Origin: Sphingomonadaceae bacterium
Lineage (GTDB): Bacteria > Pseudomonadota > Alphaproteobacteria > Sphingomonadales > Sphingomonadaceae
Assembly: GCA_004282995.1 (NCBI GenBank)
Contig: SHLU01000041.1
Coordinates: forward strand, 1-12,723
DNA: 12,723 nucleotides
Reading direction: 5' to 3'
Positions 7,605-12,723 of this stretch are shown here, one piece after another. Numbering within the stretch: the first letter of the stretch is position 1; every line of letters starts with the position of its first letter. Made by a program: the position numbers and the translations under genes. The notes under the pieces were generated by a model. The model searched no databases, was not told where the DNA came from, and saw nothing but the letters and a program-made list of their open reading frames with translations.

Positions 7605-8386
7605 TTTGCTACCTCCATGGCCTGCGCGACAAGCGCGGTATTGCTGGAGGCGAGGTCACCGCTAGACGGGGGCAGTGCGGCGACCTCGCCAATCACGATC
7701 AAGGCCGGTGAGACGACCTCTTCCCGTGATATGAGTTCGGGCAGGCTGGCAAGCAGCCCGCGCAGTACCCGCATCTGCGGGCGGGCAGCGTTTTCAATCA
7801 CCGCCACCGGAACGTCAGGGGCCAGCCCGTCGGCCATCAGTTTCTCGGCGATCAGGGGCGCGGTCTTCACGCCCATGTAAATGACCAGCGTGCGGCCTTT
7901 TCCGGCGAGGCCAGCCCAATCCTGTTCGGTGAGGCCCTTGCACTGGCCGGCCACGAAGCTGACAATGCTGGCATGGTCGCGGTGGGTCAGCGGTATTTGC
8001 GCCGCCGCCGCCGCGCCATTGGCGGCGCTGATGCCGGGTATGATTTCAACCGGCACGCCAGCAGCGCGCGCAGTCTCGGCTTCTTCACCACCACGTCCGA
8101 AAACAAACGGGTCTCCACCCTTGAGCCGCACAACGTCTCGGCCGGCAAGCGCCTCCCGCACCAGCAGATCGTTGATCCGGTCTTGCGGCAATGTGTGCCT
8201 GGAACGCTGCTTTGCCACGCTGACCATTTGCGTTGAAGGTTGCGCCAGGGCGAGAATGGCCCGGTCGACCAGCCCGTCGTGAACGATAAGACCGGCGCGC
8301 TCGATCAGCCTCGCTGCGCGCAGGGTCAACAGGTCGGGATCGCCCGGCCCTGCACCGACAAGATAAATGGTTCCGGTCTTTGCCAT
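7592..8386 (-). CDS. cobA: Uroporphyrinogen-III C-methyltransferase (SUMT)
   Basis: This 264-residue SUMT transfers two methyl groups from SAM to uroporphyrinogen III, giving precorrin-2 for siroheme (and possibly cobalamin). Tetrapyrrole methylase motifs are clear: VGAGPGDPDLLT at 10-21, VRLKGGDPFVFGRGGEE at 86-102, PGIS at 117-120, PLTHRD at 132-137 and ALIVIGEV at 228-235. It is the stand-alone enzyme: the dehydrogenase/ferrochelatase half found in CysG is absent, so siroheme must be finished by a gene elsewhere. The ATG at 8386 fits the family start (MAKTGTIYLVGAGPG). A GTG 7 codons upstream is less likely, and neither has a clear Shine-Dalgarno. As first gene of the cysH operon it secures the cofactor of CysI. 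Confidence 0.96.
   Translation of the reverse strand: MAKTGTIYLVGAGPGDPDLLTLRAARLIERAGLIVHDGLVDRAILALAQPSTQMVSVAKQRSRHTLPQDRINDLLVREALAGRDVVRLKGGDPFVFGRGGEEAETARAAGVPVEIIPGISAANGAAAAAQIPLTHRDHASIVSFVAGQCKGLTEQDWAGLAGKGRTLVIYMGVKTAPLIAEKLMADGLAPDVPVAVIENAARPQMRVLRGLLASLPELISREEVVSPALIVIGEVAALPPSSGDLASSNTALVAQAMEVAKCGS
7611..7616 (-). promoter_or_regulatory. Consensus ribosome binding site of the DUF2849 gene
   Basis: The minus strand reads GGAGGT, a full match to the anti-Shine-Dalgarno core, ending 6 nt before the ATG. It lies inside cobA and is the strongest such site I found in the sulfate-reduction operon. Confidence 0.8.
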
Positions 8387-8468
8387 GCTGCAACAATCGG
8401 CGCGCACGACCCAGACCGCCAGCGAGAATGGCTGGAGCCATTGGTAGTTTGCATTTTGAAATCGGACC

Positions 8469-8489
8469 TATCGCCGCACCAAGGCGATA
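8469..8489. promoter_or_regulatory. Perfect 7+7 bp inverted repeat upstream of cobA, candidate operator
   Basis: Arms TATCGCC (8469-8475) and GGCGATA (8483-8489) are perfectly complementary around a 7-nt spacer, in the 133-bp gap between mscS and cobA. On the minus strand the dyad covers TTGGTG, a possible weak -35, followed 17 nt later by TCAAAA as a poor -10. A protein operator controlling the sulfate-reduction operon is plausible. It does not show a symmetric T-N11-A LysR core. The alternative, a terminator for mscS, is weakened by the absence of a T-run directly after the stem. Confidence 0.4.
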
Positions 8490-8519
8490 TTTCAGCAGCC
8501 GTGGTTTGCGACGGCCTAG

Positions 8520-9752
8520 CTAGCCTTTGCCGTCCTCTTTCACACGTTGGCTTATGGCCGCGACCAGTTGGTCGAACTGCTGGTTGCCGCGCAGGTTGAT
8601 GTCGCGTTGGGGGAAAGGAATCTCGATATCGGATTCCTGGAACAGCTCCCAAAGCTTCTTCAGCACTTCGGACCTGACGTTGCCGACCCCGTCTTCCGGG
8701 TCGGAAATCCAGCAATGGACAACGAAATTGACCGAACTGTCTCCGTAACTTTCGAGCCATGTGACCGGCGGCGGAGTGTTCTTGACCCGTTTGCAGCTCT
8801 TGGCTGCTTCGAGCATCAGTTTCTCGGCTAGCTTGATGTCGCAATTGTAGCTGATGCCGACCGGAACCTGGATGCGGACGTTACGGCTGGAATAGGACCA
8901 GTTTTCGACCTGGTTGATCATCAGGTTCTCGTTCGGAATCAGATATTCACGCTGGTCGCGGGTGGTGATCGAAACGGCACGGATACCGATCTTGCGGATC
9001 TGGCCGAAGGTCGACTGGCCGGCCTGGTCGGCGATCGCGATGACATCGCCCGGCTTGATCGACTTGTCCATCAACAGAATGATTCCGGCAATCAGGTTAC
9101 CGAATGTCTTCTGCAGACCGAAACCGATGGCGAGGCCGAAGGCACCGGAGAACACCGCAAACGCTGTCAGGTCGATCCCCATCAAGTCGATGCCGACGAA
9201 GAACGCCGCAGCCCAGACAACTATGCTGACGAGCTTTTCTGTAAGCAGCTTTTGGGTTTCGTCCAGGCGGGTGAAATGTGACACCGCAGCATGGGCGAGG
9301 CGGGTCATCAGCCAGGCACCCATGATGACAAACAGCAGGATGCCTGCCGCAAATACGACGTCCCACAGCGAAATGCTCATATCGCCCAGTTTGAGCGCCA
9401 TTGAATCCATCACAGCGACCATGTCGCCTATGGTTTCGCTCTGCTCGGCCACCGCGTCCTTGGCTTCGCTCGCTGCCTTGATGGGTTCTGTCGGGCTGGT
9501 TTCTGGCGAGGGCGGGGTCGCAGCCAACAATGGCTCGCCCGTTTTCGGGTCGACCAGCAATTCGCCGGTTTCCGGATCGAGATAGCGTGTCGTCTGCGTG
9601 GCAGCGATGCCGATTAATTGCTCGCCTGTTTCCGGATCGAGTAAGGGTTCTCCTGTCGCCGGATCAATCAACGGCACAGGCTGGGAGGCAGGCGTCGCCG
9701 AGGGTGTTGCAGTCGGCGTTGCGGTCGAGGTCTTCGGCAAGGCAGGAGTCAT
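8520..9752 (-). CDS. MscS family mechanosensitive ion channel with repeat-bearing N-terminus
   Basis: A 410-residue small-conductance mechanosensitive channel of the inner membrane that would release solutes on hypo-osmotic shock. Residues 1-28 are Thr/Pro/Ala-rich. Residues 30-76 hold four nine-residue units of the type DPxTGExLL in two tandem pairs. Residues 80-125 form a charged, probably helical linker. Hydrophobic segments lie near 129-151, 174-198 and 199-227. The last contains the pore-lining Gly/Ala-rich FSGAFGLAIGFGLQKTFGN and continues into the beta domain (KPGDVIAI at 233-240) and the mixed alpha/beta C-terminus. The ATG at 9752 sits in ATGA shared with the metC stop, with a weak GGA 6 nt upstream; the GTG 40 codons further up lies inside metC and is rejected. 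Channel identity is secure; the repeats look lineage-specific. Confidence 0.95.
   Translation of the reverse strand: MTPALPKTSTATPTATPSATPASQPVPLIDPATGEPLLDPETGEQLIGIAATQTTRYLDPETGELLVDPKTGEPLLAATPPSPETSPTEPIKAASEAKDAVAEQSETIGDMVAVMDSMALKLGDMSISLWDVVFAAGILLFVIMGAWLMTRLAHAAVSHFTRLDETQKLLTEKLVSIVVWAAAFFVGIDLMGIDLTAFAVFSGAFGLAIGFGLQKTFGNLIAGIILLMDKSIKPGDVIAIADQAGQSTFGQIRKIGIRAVSITTRDQREYLIPNENLMINQVENWSYSSRNVRIQVPVGISYNCDIKLAEKLMLEAAKSCKRVKNTPPPVTWLESYGDSSVNFVVHCWISDPEDGVGNVRSEVLKKLWELFQESDIEIPFPQRDINLRGNQQFDQLVAAISQRVKEDGKG
9525..9665 (-). repeat. Four coding copies of a nine-residue DPxTGExLL repeat in the MscS-like gene
   Basis: Units are DPATGEPLL (9639-9665), DPETGEQLI (9612-9638), DPETGELLV (9552-9578) and DPKTGEPLL (9525-9551). 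Units 1-2 and 3-4 are directly adjacent; 11 codons separate the pairs. The DNA is also similar between units, which suggests duplication of a 27-bp or 54-bp block. Confidence 0.85.
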
Positions 9753-10957
9753 GCGGATTCCATTGCTCCAAATGCCTGTGCGAGGTCTTCGATCAGGTCT
9801 TGCGGGTCTTCCAGCCCGATGGATAGCCGAATGCCCAGCCTGTCGTCCACCTCCCAGCCTTGCGGTGGCCACGGGGTGGCGGTGCGGATGTCGGTCGGAT
9901 CGAACGGGATGACAAGGCTTTCGAACCCGCCCCAGCTATAGCCGATGCCAAACAGATCAAGCGCGTCGATGAAAGCGACACGCTGTGCTTCTGACCGCCC
10001 CCGCAATACGAAGGACAACAATCCGCAGCCACCGGTGAAATCGCGCTGCCACAGTTCATGGCCGGGCGAACCGGCATGCATCGGGCATAGAACATGCGCA
10101 ACCTCGTCACGGGCGGCCAGCCAGTCAGCGATGCGAAGCGCGCTCTCGGTTTCGCGCTCGAGCCGCACCTCCATCGTCCTCAGCCCCCGAAGCATCAGGG
10201 CGGCATCGTCAGGCGAAACGATATTGCCCATCTGCTGCGCGGTCTGCCGCAGCCGCTTGTAAAGTCGTTCCTCGCGCGCGCTGGCCGATCCCATCATGAC
10301 ATCCGAATGGCCTGAAACGTGCTTGGTCAACGACATGATGGAGATATCGCAGCCGCGTTCGAGCGCCGGGAAGCCGAGCGGCGAGGCCCAAGTGTTGTCG
10401 AGCAGCGAAACCGCGCCCTTATCGCGCGTGATAGCGGCGAGGGTGGGTACGTCCTGCACCTCCATCGTCAGGCTTCCCGGACTTTCGAGCAGGACGGCCT
10501 TGGTCTTGTCGCAGAACGCATCGGCAAAGGCGTCGATATCGAGGGGGTCGAAGAAACGCGGCTCGATGCCGAACCGCTTGAGGATGCCGCTGGCTATGGC
10601 GCGGCTGGGTTCATAGGCATTGTCGGTCACAAGCAGCACATTGCCTGGGCGCAGTACAGCCATCAGCGCCTGCACAATGGCTGCTGTCCCGCTGGGATAA
10701 AGCACGGTACCGAATGCATGCGGCTCGATCTGCGTCAGCGCCTCGCTCAGCGCCCATTGAGTCGGTGCCCCGCGACGGCCGTAATAAAACTGCCCGTCTA
10801 CGTTGTTGCCCTGCGCCGCCTGGCGGGCGGCCTCGTTCTCGTAGAGATGCGTGCTCGCGCGCCAGATGGGGGGGTTGACGACCGGCCCGGTCCAGTCCTT
10901 GCGCCGTCCGGCCCCGACCAGCCGCGTGCCGGTGCGTTTCGAGCTATTCTCGGTCAG
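9749..10957 (-). CDS. metC: Cystathionine beta-lyase (PLP-dependent Cys/Met metabolism enzyme)
   Basis: This fold-type I PLP enzyme is about 402 residues long and would cleave cystathionine to homocysteine, pyruvate and ammonia. It has YGRR at 59-62, YPSGTAAI at 87-94, LDNTWASP at 186-193 and the Schiff-base lysine K212 in SLTKHVSGHSD. The overall pattern (WTGPVVNPPIWRAST at 22-36) is that of proteobacterial MetC rather than MetB or MetZ, though the close family makes substrate assignment by eye less certain. The start chosen is CTG at 10957, within CTGA overlapping the sseA stop by 4 bp and preceded by AAGGGAG 7 nt upstream. Alternatives are ATG at 11002 or TTG at 11011, both deep inside sseA and adding residues that are only sseA read in another frame. 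mscS follows with an ATGA overlap. Confidence 0.93.
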   Translation of the reverse strand: MTENSSKRTGTRLVGAGRRKDWTGPVVNPPIWRASTHLYENEAARQAAQGNNVDGQFYYGRRGAPTQWALSEALTQIEPHAFGTVLYPSGTAAIVQALMAVLRPGNVLLVTDNAYEPSRAIASGILKRFGIEPRFFDPLDIDAFADAFCDKTKAVLLESPGSLTMEVQDVPTLAAITRDKGAVSLLDNTWASPLGFPALERGCDISIMSLTKHVSGHSDVMMGSASAREERLYKRLRQTAQQMGNIVSPDDAALMLRGLRTMEVRLERETESALRIADWLAARDEVAHVLCPMHAGSPGHELWQRDFTGGCGLLSFVLRGRSEAQRVAFIDALDLFGIGYSWGGFESLVIPFDPTDIRTATPWPPQGWEVDDRLGIRLSIGLEDPQDLIEDLAQAFGAMESA

Positions 10958-11802
10958 CTTGCTACTCCCTTCATCTTGGGCGTATCGGGGTCCGCGCCCC
11001 ATTCGGCCCAACTTCCATCATAGAGCGCTACATCGGACGCACCGATCAACTGCAGGGCGAAGGCCAGCACCGAGGCGGTCACTCCGCTGCCGCAGGTGGT
11101 GACGACGGGCTGCGTGATATCGATACCGGCTGCCTCGAACGCGGCGCGCAGCTCGCCCGATGGACGAAAAGTGCCATCTTCATGGAGAAGCTGCGGGAAC
11201 GGCAGGCTACAGGCGTTGGGGATGTGCCCGCCGGGCAGGCCGTGGACGTGATCCTCCACGGTGCCGGCAAATCGCTCTGCATCGCGGGCATCGACCACCT
11301 GTTCGGTGCCGCTTGCGATGTTTCCCAGCATATCTGCCTTTGTTCGCAAGGCAGCGCGATTCGGGTCGCCGCAGGATATGTCGCCGCGGGCCGGCCTGTC
11401 GTGGGCCTCGATCAGGAGACGGCCTTCTTTTCGCCATTTGCCAAGGCCGCCGTCCAGCACGGTCAGCCGCTCGATTCCGAACAGTTGAAGCAGGAACCAG
11501 GCTCGGCAAGCGGTGCGCAAGGCGGAATCATCATAGAGGACTATCCGGGCTCCGTTGCCAACGCCCAACTCGCTCAATCGCATTTCGAAGGATGAGGCAT
11601 CGGGGATCTTGCCCGGCATCGATGAGGCCGGATCGTGCAACTTCGCGAGGTTGAGGAACCGTGCGCCGGGAATATGCGCGGCGGCAAATTCTGCAGCGGC
11701 ATCTCGCTCGGCAGAGGGCAGGTGCAGCGAAGCATCGAGGACGACGAGATCGTCTTCGTGCAGATTCTGCGCCAGCCACTCGGTCGATACCCGCATTTCC
11801 AT
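10954..11802 (-). CDS. sseA: 3-mercaptopyruvate sulfurtransferase (tandem rhodanese)
   Basis: A 282-residue two-domain rhodanese-family enzyme. The inactive N-terminal domain (about 1-135) shows HIPGARFLNL at 43-52 and VLDGGLGKWR at 115-124. The catalytic C-terminal domain has VVDARDAERFAG at 169-180, GGHIPNA at 191-197 and the active-site loop CGSGVTAS with C237, followed by YDGSWAEWG at 261-269. The CGSGVTA loop is typical of 3-mercaptopyruvate sulfurtransferases rather than thiosulfate-specific rhodaneses. It would move sulfur from 3-mercaptopyruvate, derived from cysteine, to a thiophilic acceptor, leaving pyruvate. ATG codons at 11802 and 11796 are both possible starts; neither has a strong Shine-Dalgarno. 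The stop overlaps the proposed metC start by 4 bp. A 51-bp gap separates it from the preceding hypothetical gene. Confidence 0.94.
   Translation of the reverse strand: MEMRVSTEWLAQNLHEDDLVVLDASLHLPSAERDAAAEFAAAHIPGARFLNLAKLHDPASSMPGKIPDASSFEMRLSELGVGNGARIVLYDDSALRTACRAWFLLQLFGIERLTVLDGGLGKWRKEGRLLIEAHDRPARGDISCGDPNRAALRTKADMLGNIASGTEQVVDARDAERFAGTVEDHVHGLPGGHIPNACSLPFPQLLHEDGTFRPSGELRAAFEAAGIDITQPVVTTCGSGVTASVLAFALQLIGASDVALYDGSWAEWGADPDTPKMKGVAS
10965..10971 (-). promoter_or_regulatory. Ribosome binding site supporting a CTG start of metC
   Basis: The minus strand reads AAGGGAG, ending 7 nt before the CTG at 10957. It lies in the last, non-conserved codons of sseA, so it is less likely to be a by-product of protein constraint than the GGAAG ahead of the ATG at 11002, which falls in the conserved GSW codons. 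Confidence 0.5.
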
Positions 11803-11853
11803 GCCGTTAGCGGTAGCGGGCCTCGCACCCCGCGTCGAGATGCGTTCAGCTGC

Positions 11854-12477
11854 TCAGGTCAGCGGTCGGCTGTCGATATCAGGATATGTTTGCGGTGGCG
11901 TATCGAGGCGGAAAGGCTGCAACCGCCCGCCGGGCTGGGCAGGGCGCTTGCCGATAACGAAGGTGTGGGGAGTCGGCTCGCCTCCCGCAACCGAGAGCTT
12001 GATCCGGGTCAACGGTACGAAGATCGGCACTGTGCCTTGGCGAATTGGCCGGACTTCCTTGAGCGGCAGGCGGATGTCTCCGCTCAGGATCTTGCTTTGC
12101 CCCGGACCGAGGTGATCGAGTGTGTGAATATCAGGCAATAGTGTTGCGCCATCGGCCATTTGCTCGGCGATGGGGGCGCCGCCATGCGCGCTTGTCAGGT
12201 CACCGGCGATGACAATTCCGCGCATGGCAACATCGGCGCGGTTGGACAGCGTCAGGCGATAGGTTAGCGTAGCAGCCATCATCGAACGGCTCATCCGCAC
12301 CGGCTCTAGCTCGATCTTGAGGAAACGTATCGGATCGTCGAACGCAGCAGCGTCTGCGCCGGTCGCCGCGCCGGGATACGCGGCAGCGGGCTTGACAATT
12401 TGCGGAGCCGCTACGCTGCCAGTCCGGCGTCGCCACGAGACGAAAGCAGCCATCGCGATCCCGAATACCGCCAGCAA
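11854..12477 (-). CDS. Membrane-anchored hypothetical protein, true 5' end unclear
   Basis: The minimal reading starts with TTG at 12477 and gives 207 residues. The first 14 are hydrophobic (MLAVFGIAMAAFVS), followed by WRRR. A Pro/Ala-rich spacer and a probable beta-rich domain follow (about residues 48-175, with FLKIELEPVR, LTYRLTLSN, LGPGQSKILSGDIRLPL and VPIFVPLTRIKL). I recognise no named family. The hydrophobic segment continues upstream in frame as WGWIIA, so the TTG would cut into the membrane helix. The frame stays open back to a TGA at 12718-12720 without any ATG, GTG or TTG. Either the protein starts in another frame and a frameshift lies upstream, or the TTG is real. The Arg triplet after the helix predicts a cytoplasmic C-terminal domain. 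Confidence 0.6.
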   Translation of the reverse strand: MLAVFGIAMAAFVSWRRRTGSVAAPQIVKPAAAYPGAATGADAAAFDDPIRFLKIELEPVRMSRSMMAATLTYRLTLSNRADVAMRGIVIAGDLTSAHGGAPIAEQMADGATLLPDIHTLDHLGPGQSKILSGDIRLPLKEVRPIRQGTVPIFVPLTRIKLSVAGGEPTPHTFVIGKRPAQPGGRLQPFRLDTPPQTYPDIDSRPLT

Positions 12478-12717
12478 GGCAATGATCCAGCCCCAGCTGC
12501 TAGATGCGCTCTCGTCGCGGCTATCGGTTGCTGCTTCTGTCGATGCAGCATTATCCTCCGGGAAGGAGAGCGGATTATTCGCCGCGGGTGCGTCTGACTG
12601 GCGGGGAGTGGCCTGTGTATCCTCGCTGCGCGGCTGGGGTGCTGTAACCGTCGTTGCCGGAGCGGGGCGGTCCGGTGATGTCGTAGCCGTAGCCTTCCAC
12701 CAGCCACGTAAGCGCCG
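12478..12717 (-). other. In-frame upstream extension lacking a start codon (possible frameshifted 5' part)
   Basis: Read in the frame of the downstream membrane protein, this stretch encodes a Pro/Thr/Ala/Ser-rich, weakly acidic linker (with TTSPDRPAPATTV and ENNAAST-like segments) leading into SSSWGWIIA, the start of the membrane helix. It has no stop after the TGA at 12718-12720 and no usable start codon. Composition suggests it is really translated. Confidence 0.45.
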
Positions 12718-12721
12718 TCAT
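12575..12721 (-). CDS. Short overlapping reading frame, candidate true N-terminus of the membrane protein
   Basis: ATG at 12721 opens 48 codons (MTALTWLVEGYGYDITGPP...) ending in TAA at 12575-12577. The ATG lies in ATGA, whose TGA is the stop in the downstream protein's frame, the same overlap pattern used by other genes of this window. If an upstream gene ends at that TGA, this ATG is the natural start of the next gene. A single-base slip somewhere in 12578-12715 would join it to the linker and membrane segment. It could instead be the tail of a gene entering from the right. Confidence 0.3.
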   Translation of the reverse strand: MTALTWLVEGYGYDITGPPRSGNDGYSTPAAQRGYTGHSPPVRRTRGE

Positions 12722-12723
12722 TC

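Noticed and set aside
8387..8407. GTG start of cobA 7 codons upstream
   Set aside because: The added residues (including two adjacent cysteines) precede the normal family N-terminus, and no better ribosome site is present.
8490..8519. Intrinsic terminator of mscS using the 8469-8489 dyad
   Set aside because: The stem is not directly followed by a run of T on the minus strand, so an operator was judged at least as likely.
9753..9872. Longer mscS reading from a GTG 40 codons upstream
   Set aside because: The extension is Arg/Gly-rich and lies inside conserved metC sequence; the ATG in ATGA is the natural start.
12411..12707. A 98-codon minus-strand frame at the right edge starting with GTG
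   Set aside because: Translation is Arg/His-rich, typical of an out-of-frame reading of GC-rich coding DNA. The overlapping frame contains a proper membrane helix and linker.
1..12723. Mobile elements, CRISPR arrays, tRNA/rRNA genes, toxin-antitoxin or defence genes
   Set aside because: No transposase or integrase motifs, no regularly spaced direct repeats, no cloverleaf-like segment and no defence-family proteins were found. The window reads as ordinary housekeeping chromosome.

Overview
The window is GC-rich, gene-dense chromosomal DNA from an alphaproteobacterium. The gene set and protein style (the cobA / DUF2849 / cysI / DUF934 / APS-reductase block, a short Obg with an acidic tail, many Ala/Pro-rich secreted proteins) fit the Sphingomonadales, probably the Erythrobacteraceae. 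That placement is inferred from recalled family resemblance; no search was run. I see no insertion sequence, phage gene, CRISPR array, rRNA or tRNA.

Plus strand, 1-4309: the 3' part of a secreted hypothetical protein (entering from outside the window), then obgE (ribosome-associated GTPase), proB (glutamate 5-kinase) and an extended-SDR NAD(P)-dependent epimerase/dehydratase-like gene. obgE and proB overlap by 16 bp. proB and the SDR gene overlap by 4 bp (GTGA). These three look like one translationally coupled operon. It meets the minus-strand genes tail to tail across a 117-bp gap (4310-4426).

Minus strand, 8386 down to 4427: cobA - DUF2849 - cysI - DUF934 - cysH, with every junction overlapping (13, 1, 8 and 8 bp). 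This is an assimilatory sulfate-reduction operon. CysH has the four cysteines of the iron-sulfur APS reductases and makes sulfite. CysI reduces sulfite to sulfide using siroheme. CobA makes the precorrin-2 needed for siroheme. The two DUF proteins are conserved partners without an established biochemical role. A 7+7 bp inverted repeat lies 82-103 bp upstream of the cobA start.

Minus strand, 12723 down to 8520: a membrane-anchored hypothetical gene whose 5' end is out of frame or broken, then sseA (3-mercaptopyruvate sulfurtransferase), metC (cystathionine beta-lyase) and an MscS-type mechanosensitive channel. The last three are joined by 4-bp overlaps (CTGA, then ATGA). The metC start appears to be a rare CTG codon. 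The channel carries an unusual Thr/Pro-rich N-terminus with four DPxTGE repeats. Together the minus-strand genes form a sulfur-metabolism neighbourhood: sulfate-derived sulfide production beside cysteine/methionine sulfur transfer.

The points most worth a second look are the two DUF proteins embedded in the sulfite-reduction operon, the repeat-bearing MscS protein coupled to sulfur-amino-acid genes, the CTG start of metC, and the apparent frame break at the right edge. No gene-free stretch exceeds 300 bases.
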